Shown: piece after piece, positions 1-10,375 of the stretch
How positions within the stretch are numbered: position 1 is the first letter of the stretch
Layout: every line of letters begins with the position of its first letter
Assembly (NCBI RefSeq): GCF_000003815.2
Contig: NC_049988.1
Coordinates: forward strand, 11,304,657-11,368,656
Source of the DNA: Branchiostoma floridae
Taxonomy: Eukaryota; Chordata; Leptocardii; Amphioxiformes; Branchiostomatidae
Reading direction: 5' to 3'
Length of the DNA stretch: 64,000 nt
Program-made: the position numbers and the translations under genes
Notes under the pieces: model-generated
The model's input: the letters and a program-made list of their open reading frames with translations, nothing else
Databases searched by the model: none
What the model was told of the DNA's origin: nothing

Positions 1-46
1 NNNNNNNNNNNNNNNNNNNNNNNNNNNNNNNNNNNNNNNNNNNNNN
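1..46. other. Assembly gap
   Basis: Run of N. The upstream exons of the SNF8 gene are probably beyond it or in the 2774-3096 gap. Confidence 0.99.
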
Positions 47-1170
47 GCGTGGCCAATTTACTCCTCTTTCTTCTAATATTAATAATGGACCTCTGAGTTC
101 CAGGGTTCGAATCTCTTTGAAAATTGATTCAAGGCCTTTGATCCTCAGCACTACAAGTTACAGGTAGCCAGGATGTTTGGACCTGGATTCTTGCTAATTG
201 TTAATTGGACACCAGCATCATTTGCATATCTTTAGAACAATAGCTGACCTTACTTTGAACCCGCATTACAATAGCGCATACTTACTTGAATTTTCAAGTC
301 TGGAAGCAAGCTCCTGGCTAATGTTACAAGGCCCAATTTTAGATTATGAAATATTCTCTGGAACAAACTTGCCAATGAAGCATAACAACTTCATGGCATT
401 CCATCCCATTTATACTCAAGTGTTAATATCATATGATGATCAAAAGATGACCAACCAGATCAAGGCGGTTGAAAAGAGGGACCAGAATGAGATCAAACAA
501 ATCTCAGGTTGCTGACCAAAGCAAGGACCTTTCATCCTTGGCCACGTTGGTACTGTATTTCAATGCATGCATGGAAGGAGCATTCGAACAGAGGAGTTCA
601 TTTAATGAAAACACCACAGCCGTGTAAGCACAACATAGGCTGTTAAACATGTCATGGCCAACTGACTCATACTTTGTGTGTAACTTTAATTTGTGAGTTA
701 TCTATACGAAGATGAATCAATTATTTTATTTTGTTGGTCTTTTGCAACCTTTTCTGTATAATTTCTACCCCTCGAGCCACCTCTATAATTCACACTTCCG
801 CACCTCCTACCCCCTATATATAACTGGCATTTGCAACAGGCCAAGAATAAATGCAGGACTATCAAATAGTAGCACATTGACTATGATTGAGAAGGGAAGT
901 TTCTGATGAGAGAATTTTATTTACCAGAGTTAGAGAACAGTTTTTCCCTTGTAATGTAATGTACCAACTCAGATAAACTTTTATGCTAAATAAAAGCTTA
1001 TCTATCCTGAGGTTTCTGCAATATTAAGATCAGGTCAGTCAATTCCTTATAAGATCCTTGCTCAGAACTTGTTTAAAAACTCCCTTGTAGTCTGGAAGGC
1101 ATATACTAGTATGAGATCATTAACTATACTTCTCACCCAATTGAGATTGTCTTTCACTTCTCTAATGACC
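47..1170. other. Non-coding, nothing recognised
   Basis: Only short open frames without protein-like composition. It could be SNF8 intron or upstream DNA. I found no SNF8-like exon here. Confidence 0.5.
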
Positions 1171-1276
1171 TGAATTACAAATTAGTACATGCATTGTACT
1201 TGCTAGTTTACACCAGTAGATAATCATGGCTTCTTTAGAGATGGGCAGGAAAGGGCAGGAGAGGTTATTATGACAC
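1171..1276 (+). repeat. Left 106-bp direct repeat flanking retrotransposon
   Basis: This 106-bp stretch is repeated, identical as read, at 2180-2285. The two copies bracket a retrotransposon 3' fragment. The simplest reading is a target-site duplication. Confidence 0.85.
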
Positions 1277-2179
1277 TGCGTCACGCAGGAAACACTGTCA
1301 CTGTAACTGATGGGTTTAACTCATTTGAGCAGGTAAAAGTGTATACTTACCTAGGTGTCACCATGGTACTCCTCTCTAAACTGGTCAGCACAACACAGCA
1401 AACGGATTGGTTTAAAGGACAGCCTCCCCTTGGCTTGGGGCCCTTTAGTTGCCCTTAAGCCGAGGCTTAAGCCCTTATGTTACCTAAAAGGAGATCCTGC
1501 TAGTCATGTGTCGAACCTTGTTATATACTCACCTGGATTATTGTGATACTGCATGGTTACTGTCACTTTTTCATTGTAACAAAGTAAGATCACAACAGTT
1601 GACTAAACTGCTAAATCGGGCAGCCAGGATTATTACTGGGCGATCACTCAAAGATCGTGTACCTACAGAAACCCTGCTTACAGAGGCTGGTATGGTACCC
1701 CTGGTTGAAAGGGTGAAATTGAACACGTTAGTGACTGTACACAAGGCAGTTCGCCACAAGGCACCTGCCTACGTGACACAAATGTTCAAATGGCTGTCGC
1801 CCCCAGTGCTTAGAGTTCGTACTCGCACTGCTACGAAACAGCTCTACAACTTCGACCCTCACATGCTGGACACTCCAAAAGCACATGTGGAAACCTTCAA
1901 GGGCAGCCTGCAGTACCTAGGGCCTGTCCTGTGGAATAGTCTCACTGCTGATCAGCGGAAACACACGTCAACGTCAGCATTTAAAAACGGACTGTAGATG
2001 ACTGCAGATGTGCCTATACTGAGACTGTTGTACATGTAAATGTTTGCAACGTAATTTGTATATTGTTGGGTTTAAACTGTGTCATGTAATTTTTAATGTG
2101 TGTCCAGGGATACCTGAAAATCAGATCAATGGATCTGAGGTATTCCCTGGTAAAATAAATAAACTTGAAACTTGAAACT
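1277..2179 (+). mobile_element. 5'-truncated non-LTR retrotransposon (CR1/L2/jockey-like), C-terminal RT remnant
   Basis: The open frame 1506-1997 encodes about 160 residues typical of the extreme C-terminus of LINE reverse transcriptases: a 'YTHLDYCDTAW' segment, then 'LNRAARIITG', a leucine-rich stretch, and 'LGPVLWNSL' near the end. Upstream frames at about 1270-1400 hold a 'YLGVTM' motif, also typical of the RT C-terminal side, but in other frames, so the copy is broken. The element ends in a short tandem CTTGAAA tail (2163-2179), the usual 3' signature of several LINE clades. No endonuclease or catalytic RT core is present, so it is a dead 5'-truncated copy. The clade is not certain. Confidence 0.85.
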
Positions 2180-2285
2180 TGAATTACAAATTAGTACATG
2201 CATTGTACTTGCTAGTTTACACCAGTAGATAATCATGGCTTCTTTAGAGATGGGCAGGAAAGGGCAGGAGAGGTTATTATGACAC
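2180..2285 (+). repeat. Right 106-bp direct repeat flanking retrotransposon
   Basis: Second copy of 1171-1276, starting directly after the CTTGAAA tail of the retroelement. Confidence 0.85.
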
Positions 2286-3960
2286 CTATACATGAGCCTT
2301 TTGATGAATCTTACAGCATGTACCTCAGGAGTTATGGATGAGGAAAGGGCCATACATACAACAGAGGCCTACAACTAGGTCGTATGTCTGTGGTCATACA
2401 ATTTTTTCTGTGCGTAAAAAGGACATACAATAGATCCTGGGTAAATGTATGACCGTCCAGCCTTGTGCACGTGTAAAATAGCCGCTGTCATGGGCACCCC
2501 CCTTTCAGTTTCAGGCGGATTGCATGATGGCTGATGGTTACATTACAGCTTATGTGCCAGAAGGGAACACATTTGTTGAAACCAAGTTCTAGTTGCCTCT
2601 TCTCATGCAGGCATTGTTATGGCCGGTGTGGGAATTCCTACCAGAAAATTCTTCTTGGCTGGGAGTGCTTTTAAGTTTTATATTGAAAATGTTAGCACTT
2701 GACAAAATGGGAAAAGTAGACTAAGTCTTGTAAACTTCAACTGAAGAAATTGTACCTGCATGTATGCAGGCAANNNNNNNNNNNNNNNNNNNNNNNNNNN
2801 NNNNNNNNNNNNNNNNNNNNNNNNNNNNNNNNNNNNNNNNNNNNNNNNNNNNNNNNNNNNNNNNNNNNNNNNNNNNNNNNNNNNNNNNNNNNNNNNNNNN
2901 NNNNNNNNNNNNNNNNNNNNNNNNNNNNNNNNNNNNNNNNNNNNNNNNNNNNNNNNNNNNNNNNNNNNNNNNNNNNNNNNNNNNNNNNNNNNNNNNNNNN
3001 NNNNNNNNNNNNNNNNNNNNNNNNNNNNNNNNNNNNNNNNNNNNNNNNNNNNNNNNNNNNNNNNNNNNNNNNNNNNNNNNNNNNNNNNNNNNNNNNGCTT
3101 TAGAATCTGCAATTATAAGGTCATTTCTGCAGGAATTCCTGCAGAAATTCCTGCAGAAAACATTCTTCCTGCAGGAATTTACCTTTGTCCTGCAGGAAAT
3201 TTCTGCAGGAATTCCTGCAGGAAAAAGTTTTTCCTGCAGGAATTCCTGCACGAAAAATGCTTCCTGCAGGAATTCCTGCAGAAATTCCTGCAGGAAGAAA
3301 ATTTTCAAAATGAATATTCATGAAAGTTTTCATCATATTTCACAACTGTACATCATACTTGTCAATCATATGTAAAGACTTTTCACCAAGTGCTTTTATA
3401 TTGAAAATATAAGCCCATTTCAAAATGGGAAAAGTGGAATTCCAAAGTTATTGTGGAGCCTCTTACTAGATATCATAGAAACTACGAATTGTATTAGTCA
3501 TGCCAACCCTGTACTCCCTGGGTAATTCTTGCACCCTTGTGTCAGGAAGACAGTGGCTAAAAGTGCTGCTGTGACAACTTAGTACTAGCTAGTCCCCAAG
3601 TGGCCCAAAGTAAAAGCCATTCTAACTGCTAATGGCTTCCAGGAACTTTTCATCCAAATTCTCTTCACACATTTCCTGGTAATCCAAGGAACTATGTGTA
3701 CAGAATGGATGAAAAAGTGTTCCTGTCTGGAAAGATGGATATGGGAGTAAAGGTGTGCCTGTTTCCATTATTATGCTGTCATTTATCCAGGCTTTCTTTG
3801 TTGGCAAAAGGCCATTTCATCATGGAAGGTGTCAGCAAAACCAAAACTAGGTCGGGTAGGTTGGATAGATGCCTTTTGTATGAGTACTATGACAGAGCAA
3901 TTGAGAAAGAAAATTCAAGCCAATTTTTCTCTAGACTTAGGGTAATACCCAAAACAATCC
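2286..3960. repeat. Palindromic PstI-site minisatellite beside a gap
   Basis: 2774-3096 is N. Next to it, 3120-3298 consists of degenerate repeats of a self-complementary roughly 12-bp unit, AATTCCTGCAGG, which explains open frames on both strands. A degenerate direct repeat of about 50 bp (2667-2722 and 3389-3437, sharing GTGCTTTTA, TATTGAAAAT and AAAATGGGAAAAGT) flanks the array, suggesting duplication around it. The gap is probably collapsed repeat. I see no gene in the rest of this interval. Confidence 0.7.
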
Positions 3961-4011
3961 GCAGAGTTGAAGGGGATTATGACAAATGATGTATTTATCA
4001 TTTTGTTCCAG

Positions 4012-4050
4012 TGATGATTTGTTAAGAGCGATAAAGAAGCTGAAAGTCCT
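4012..4050 (+). pseudogene. Duplicated splice acceptor and exon start of SNF8 (decoy exon)
   Basis: The 3' end of the intron plus the first 39 bases of the SNF8 exon at 4123 also occur 111 bp upstream (acceptor AG at 4010-4011). The copy encodes the same DDLLRAIKKLKVL start, then diverges and meets a stop after about 20 codons. Splicing to this copy would truncate SNF8, so it acts as a decoy or poison exon if used. Confidence 0.75.
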
Positions 4051-4122
4051 TGTGATCCACAGCGTTGAAGAGGATTATTACCATTGATTTGTTAATGATG
4101 TATTTATCATATTTTGTTCCAG

Positions 4123-5477
4123 TGATGATTTGTTAAGAGCGATTAAGAAGCTGAAAGTCCTGGGCAGTGGGTTCACAGCCATCCCTGTGGGAGGGGGGCG
4201 GTACCTGGTGCAGTCAGTCCCAGGGGAGCTTAACATGGACCATACCACTGTACTGCAGCTAGCAGAGGTAATGCTCTTTCATTCTTTTACTCTTGGAGGC
4301 AGCTACAATAATTAATTCTTTACATTTTATGATATGTGGTTTCTGGGCAATAATGATGCTTAACAGTCACACACATCAATTATTATGAAGTTCTCAATCT
4401 CCTAATATTGAATCATACACATATATCAAAAGATAACGAATGTTATCTGAACCGTCTGACCACATCCAAAATCATATTCAACATGCTTGAGTAATGTAGT
4501 GTATGGCATATATTGTGGTGTAGGTAATGTGCTAAATAATTAAATGTGGATTGTCCTTCATACATACATGTATTTGAAATGTACAATAGATTTTAAAGAG
4601 ATGTTTCATATTCCAAATCTGGTACCGCAATAGTGTTCAGGATATTGTTTATACCACCGTGCAATTATTGTTGTGTCATGTTTTTATAGGGAAGCGGGTT
4701 TGTGTCAGAATCTTCCATTGTCAACAAGCTCCGATGGGAGACAGAAAGGGCACAGAGAGTACTGGTAAGGACAATTAATGGAAAGGTCACACAGTCATTT
4801 CATATATTAGTTGCTATGGCCAAAGAAGGAAACCCCTAAGGCTTGCCATTTCGTAGCCATCAATCAAATCTGTTCAACCATAATTGTTGACATAATTGCC
4901 TTTGCTTGCTAGGTTATGAAAAGCTTATTTTCAGTGAAAATAGCCTTTTTGAGGCCATAGAGGTAGTGGGTTGTTAGCCACTGTGTCTAGGGCATGATGT
5001 TGGAGGACAGAGCCCATCCCTCTCCTTCCACCTTTTACCTTCCCAACCAAAGTCAGGTACCAATTTTTACACCTGGGTGGATTGAAGAAAGTTGTGTAAA
5101 GTGCTTTTCCCAAGGACACATCCTATAGCCAGGAGTGCCAGGAATTAAACGTGTGACCCCTTGACTTCACGTCTGCTAACCTAACCACTTGGCCTTTTGA
5201 TGCCCATGTCCATCACAGAGGACGGAAATGGCAAAATTTTTGTCCGTCCCCAGTAGCAAAATTCCGTAAATGAACAGAAGGACGGATGCTGGCTAGAAAC
5301 CTGGTCAGTATACATAAAATGTACATGTACTGTGTGTTTTACTTGTATACTGATTCTGTTTCTCCTACACCTTCTCAGGACCACATGGTGAAGGAAGGCC
5401 TGGCCTGGGTGGATGACCAGGCAACTGAAGGGAGACAGTACTGGTTCCCTGCACTATTCCCTGATCCTGCTGGATAG
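4123..5477 (+). CDS. SNF8: SNF8 / VPS22 (EAP30), ESCRT-II subunit, last three exons
   Basis: SNF8 is a core subunit of ESCRT-II (with VPS25 and VPS36), which sorts ubiquitinated membrane proteins into multivesicular endosomes. Three exons are visible: 4123-4267, 4690-4764 and 5379-5477 (stop TAG 5475-5477), all with AG/GT borders and matching phases. They encode the second winged-helix half: 'DDLLRAIKKLKVLGSGF', then 'IPVGG', 'YLVQSVPGELNMDHT', 'LRWETERAQRVL' and 'KEGLAWVDDQ..GRQYWFPALF'. These motifs match the vertebrate protein as I recall it. The product ends at PDPAG, shorter than the human C-terminus, which has about 15 further residues. The N-terminal exons (coiled coil and first winged helix) were not found and should lie upstream or in a gap. 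Confidence 0.93.
4942..5205 (-). repeat. tRNA-like SINE copy
   Basis: This intronic segment is the reverse complement of a second copy at 43486-43712. Shared blocks include 'AAAAAGGCACTT', 'CCACCCAGGTGTAAAAA', 'TTGGTTGGGAAGG' and 'AACAACCCACT'. The head of the 43.5-kb copy has a B-box-like GTTCAAATC, suggesting a tRNA-derived SINE. Confidence 0.65.
5206..5310 (-). repeat. Dispersed GACGGA-rich repeat
   Basis: The reverse complement matches 57548-57660 over about 100 bp (a block like CCGTCC, then ACGGAATTTTG, then TCCGTCCTCTGTGA). It lies in the last SNF8 intron. I cannot place the family. Confidence 0.6.
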
Positions 5478-5783
5478 TATAGAATACTATAGATATATAG
5501 TATAGATAATTTAACAAAGATATCCTACTGAAGGTTAACTCTCAAGATAGGGTATTGAAGGTTAGCTCCTGTGGTCCATAGGAGCTGTAATATTGCATTT
5601 GTTCTCATTTGGATAATACTGAAAAAATATGGCAGATGCAAATTGATCATGAGTGTAACCAAGGATGTTATAGAACCTCCTTGGTGTTACAGTTACTGTA
5701 CATTCTTTTATCCAGTGGTAGTGATTTATCATGAAAAGCCCCCAGATGCAACATATTTGTTTGGAATTGTGAAGTATCAATTG

Positions 5784-5789
5784 AATAAA
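5784..5789 (+). terminator. Poly(A) signal AATAAA for SNF8
   Basis: A canonical AATAAA about 305 bp after the SNF8 stop, with a T/GT-rich stretch downstream, is the likely 3' end of this gene. Confidence 0.55.
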
Positions 5790-8700
5790 ATGAGTATGTT
5801 TACTTTTCGTTTTTAAGTTCATTTTTGTGAATGTTAATTGTGAATTGAATGCTACATAAGTTGATACTCAAAGCCCTTATAGATCATTATGGTAAGTACT
5901 TTGACTTTAGTATTTTGAGACTTGTATAAAGCTGGTGCCCCCAGCTATGATTCATTCACTGGCATTCTTTTTCGAATTCTACCCTACATGTGGCAAAGGA
6001 GTAGGACAATACATGTGTATGTCCAATTATATTTCCACCTGGAGTCCCTGATTACACTTCGCTGGCAATTTTTGGTTTAATTGGAGCATTTTTCCCACAA
6101 TGTAACCTTTAGCGCAGGTCAGGTCTGTTTTTCATGAAAGGAGTTGTAATAAATTTCAAGGTAATCTATTCCCCATAGGCCTTGTTATAGACTCCAGATG
6201 AGAAAATGGAATATTGAATGGAATATCGCATAGTAGCCCAGGGAGACAGGCAGACATGCAATTCATTTTACTGTTACAGTAATGCACTCCCTTCACCAGA
6301 GAATATAGGTAGGTAATAGGTATACATGCTGTATTGTGTGTTTGCAATACTGGTACATATATCAACAATATGTAAAAGTTATAGAATACACCATGAAGGA
6401 TAATCAGGAGGGGAAAAGAGAAGGATGCAGTTGAAGGAAATACTAAAACAAGTCATTTACACATTAATACAATAATGTTAAGCAATACCAGCTAGGATGA
6501 CAGGAAAATGAATCCACAAACATTGGACTTTACTAGCACCAATTTTTCCCATGCATTAAAAAAAACGATTCAGCAAATGTATGCTAAACAGACTCATGTA
6601 CCTACATGTACAACATCAACAAACATACCAAAGAACAGATATTTTTTGTAACTTCCAGCCTGGATGGATGTGTAAGCCTGTTTGAATTAGCAGGCTGTGG
6701 AGCTCCTAAGGCCACACCAAATTTATTTGTTGCTTCTCAGATTTTTTTCAGAAAAAAGGTTGGACAGACAGTTAAAAAAAAAGTAATGATAATAATTTAT
6801 CAAAAGGTCGGGGTGAAGATATATGGCTTAAATAACACAAAAAAACAACAGCCTTAGGAGTTTAATGGCCCGTCTTATACGATGAATCCCTTAGTTTGAT
6901 TTGTTGCTAATGTTCTGAATAAAATGCATTGTTTTTAGACTGAAATTAAGTGTATGTGGCTCTGAATGGTAATATTTACAGGTTTGTGATAGCAAAACCT
7001 GTATTCTTTTTTTCTTCCGACTTTTCTTTAATGAAAATAAATGGACAGGCGAATCCGAGAAGCAACAAATAGAATTGGTATGGCCTTATTAAAGCAAGTA
7101 CAAGGCACCCATTTAAGGATTTGCAAACCTCCTATACATCCGTAGCATATATCAACTTAAAAACTGTTTAAAAATGATTAAGGATGAAGTGTTTCAACTG
7201 TACAAAGATGTTCCTGCAATGGCAAATATGCATCTATAGAGCTGATGTTGTGCTCTATTTCTGTTTGGCATCAGAGGGTTTTTGAAGGAGGGTTTTCAAA
7301 TTGGTAATGATGAACAGGAAATAGAATGTATGAGTGGCATTATCTAATTATTGTCTTCGTTTGGTAGCCTTGGACAGAAACATTACGAGATAGATTATTG
7401 TTGCAGAGATTGGCTTCACATAGAGAGGAAATGGAGTGAATTACTTTCCCTCCACAGCCATTGGCTGAGGGAAATGTGATCAAATCAGCTATTCTCATAA
7501 CATCATCACAACAGTTGGGACTGGGAATTGAACTTGTTGCCTGATGTCAGCTTTGTCATTATCTTTCACACCAGTTCTCAATTACCATTTTACCAGTCTG
7601 TCAACGTGTCAGTTCACACATCTGCTGCCGTATTTCAAACATGAGGGTATTAATATTACTGTGTTTTTGTTTTCTCTCAAAATGATTCAGGGAACTGGTT
7701 ATCTGTGTCTTTGTGTGTAATATATCTAAATTAGCTGGCACTGATACGGAAAGAGGGGAATACAAGCTAAATCGAAGAATTAAAATAAATCTTGAAAAAT
7801 GGAAATTCTAGCGTTTATCCTATGATGCACATCATCAAGGAAAAGGGAATGCCATTTTCTCATACATAACTCTACTTGCCAAATCTTACGTTTTCATATC
7901 TCGCACAGACACACCGAATAATAGCGAGCATTGGCGAAATCTTTGAGTTTCATCTTTAGATTTTTTTAAAAAATCTTGATCGTATCTAGGTCATTTGTTA
8001 TCAAACATCTGTTTACGGTTGCGAAGATGTAGATTTCCATAACAGTTTTCAAAGCCCTTTGAGACTATAAATCCTACCAGGCGTGCTTGATAGAATGTAA
8101 ATATCGTTGAATAAACGGGTATGTTCACTTCAATGACTAAAGAAACAGGGCTAAGCTAAGCCAAGAAACCAACCAAAGGCGACCATGGTGATTGACACAG
8201 AAAAGACCATGGACTTGCTTTGATGATAACTTGAGCAGTGCAAATACAGACCGATAAGTCGGCAGCTTCCGTGGCCATGACATTTCTTGCATTGCACAAG
8301 CTACCAACGATGGTCTTACCGTCAATAGAGTTTAACATGCCCACAGTGCTACAATAGACAATCACACTTCAAACTACAGCTAATGGCTGCTAAGTGCAAA
8401 AATCGCACATCGCAGTACAACACGTAATTGAAGGGATGCATCCTGCATTTTCAACGATGTCCTACTCTTGACTACCCTCACTTCAAGTCTATTGTGTAAA
8501 AACGCTATTTGTTTGATGTATCACTAACATTATATAACAGGAGTACATCCTTTTTTTTAAAAAGCCTAATCAATGATTAACGGTTATCATAACTAAAGAC
8601 TATGCGAGTTCTCTGCCTCCCTCCTGTTTCAGTCAAAACAAATGACGGTTTCGGGAACCTTTCCTTGAGGTACGGATAATATCTCATTGAAATCTGAGGC

Positions 8701-9180
8701 GCTGGAGGGATCTATGCCTGCCATAGAACAAGCTGCGTTGTCGACACTGTCGGTGATATTTTACCGCGGCACTTCATAGTGAAGTATTGTGAAATCTCGC
8801 CGGATGAATATATTCCAGCCTAGCTATAGCCAGATGTTCCATTTGCAGCCGCGCAACCCGTTTGTAAGGCCACTGTAGCTCAATGGCTCGGAGGTCTGGT
8901 AGATACACGTATCTGGTATGCTTATTGATGGAGTGACCATGCTTGCTGTCACAGACATGGCATCAACCGGTCGCTGACGCTACAAAGAGGGGATTTTTAT
9001 CGTCCGTGCTTTTTGTGAGTAAATGTGTGCACAACCCTTCAGCAAATACTGTTGGACATGTTCTGCGAAGCTTGAAGGTAACGCGTTGGTGGTGAGTAGG
9101 AGGAGTTAATATAACCTGCTGGTGCCCTCCGTCCGGTTGCCACAACAAACAATACGCACGATTTGTGAGCTATCAGTCAC
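5790..9180. other. Intergenic region between SNF8 and the next gene
   Basis: I see no convincing coding sequence. Apart from the TIR element at 6707-7087 it holds AT-rich unique sequence. It becomes more CpG-containing from about 8640, consistent with the upstream region of the small gene that follows. Confidence 0.5.
6707..7087. mobile_element. Non-autonomous TIR element (TAAGGCCAYACCAAT family)
   Basis: About 40-bp inverted ends: TAAGGCCACACCAAATTTAT... on the left and ...ATTGGTATGGCCTTA on the right, with GTTGCTTCTC inside both arms. The same ends recur 2.2 kb apart at 45032 and 47275. It has no coding capacity and I take it as a MITE. Confidence 0.75.
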
Positions 9181-9186
9181 TATATA
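9181..9186 (+). promoter_or_regulatory. TATA box of candidate small gene
   Basis: TATATA followed by GGGCG, about 190 bp upstream of a consensus splice donor (AAG/GTAAGG at 9369/9370). This fits an untranslated first exon of about 9210-9369. Confidence 0.45.
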
Positions 9187-9895
9187 GGGCGGCATCTGAC
9201 AGCACAGAGAATAACGGAGGCGGCAAACGTCATTCAGTGACGATAACGGGTCCGGACTTTTTATGTGCTACGGAGGGAGGAAAGGGAAGTATTACCATCT
9301 CCTGCAACTCAGTGCTTTTAGGTCGGCGGCCGAAGTCGTGGCCATCACATCTACGCAAGCTAACAGAAGGTAAGGCTGTTGGTCATTGGATCTTTTAGCT
9401 TTGATACGTTATATATGTTGCACATATTTTACTATGATCGATGTAGTGTTTATACTCATTATTGTCAGTAAGAGCACATTAGCAGAGTACGTGTCTGCAT
9501 ATGTCAATATAAGACACCGTGTAATGTTTTATACAGCTATGTTTACAGTGGGGCTGTTATCTAAAGCTTACTGATTGGATGAAATAGTCTTATGTTAGAC
9601 TTTTGGTACGTCATTGTCAGTGCTTCGGCTTAATCAGATCATTAAGATAATCTAGATTAAAAGGGATTAACGGTAATGTGTACATGTGTTTTTGATTACT
9701 AATTATCATGATTGAATATCCCAGATGATGAACACTAATCCCTGCTGTCCCACCTAATGAAATGTAATGATAAAGTGTGATTACAATTTACGACTTACCA
9801 ATAAGCATTTGTTGACTAGCGTTAGAGAGGAATTAGGTGTATGTTAAAGGATAAGGTATGCTTAAGTAATGTTTCCGTCTTCGTCTTCATCTTAG

Positions 9896-10375
9896 AGCTT
9901 TCAGTCTCAGACGACCATCTTATCAAAACAAGACACGGAAAAGAAGGGAGCTCTCCTTCGTCACTCAGCTGAAAAATTGGATTCTTCTAAGGTTCAACAT
10001 CGTGGCTGCCAAGCTAACAGAAACTCCAATAACTGCACTTGGTTGGAATCAGCGCCTCGAATCAACAGGATCTAGGAGGTAATACCTAAGGACTGTTGAA
10101 ATGTGTGGAGCGATTGAGCATTGATCGATATCTCGTGTAAGATGCCGGATTCTATGACCTTCAACCAGAGCTTTGACAATTTGTTTATGGATGATAACTT
10201 CACCTGGTTCAACGACACTGTGGTGTCGGATGAGAAGGAGAGCACGGTGGATTGGGTGTTCATCCGGACTCTGGTGGTGGTTCTAGCGTTGAGCGTCACT
10301 GTCCTGTTGGGAACGGTAACCCTGGTTTACAACTTTGTCTGTTTTGAGAGAGCACCTCAACAGCGTAGGCGATGA
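9896..10375 (+). CDS. Candidate gene for a 77-residue single-pass membrane protein (CDS 10142-10375)
   Basis: The probable transcript has an untranslated exon ending at 9369 (donor GTAAGG), an intron, and a second exon from an acceptor at 9894-9895 preceded by a TC-rich tract. The CDS starts at ATG 10142 and stops at TGA 10373. The protein has an acidic N-terminal part of about 40 residues with three N-glycosylation sequons (NQS, NFT, NDT), one hydrophobic segment at about residues 43-67 ('VFIRTLVVVLALSVTVLLGT...'), and a short tail ending in RRR. This suggests an N-out, C-in plasma or secretory membrane protein. A seven-codon upstream ORF (ATG 10101) precedes the start. The layout resembles small channel-modulator proteins such as the KCNE family, but I see no family motif and assign no function. 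Confidence 0.5.

Noticed and set aside
2750-3375. Frames rich in CRNSCRNSC or LQEFLQEF
   Set aside because: Products of the self-complementary minisatellite and the gap, not genes.
8868-8920. tRNA-like GTAGCTCAATGG stretch
   Set aside because: No matching acceptor stem, anticodon arm or TTC box could be folded by eye; too partial to call a tRNA.
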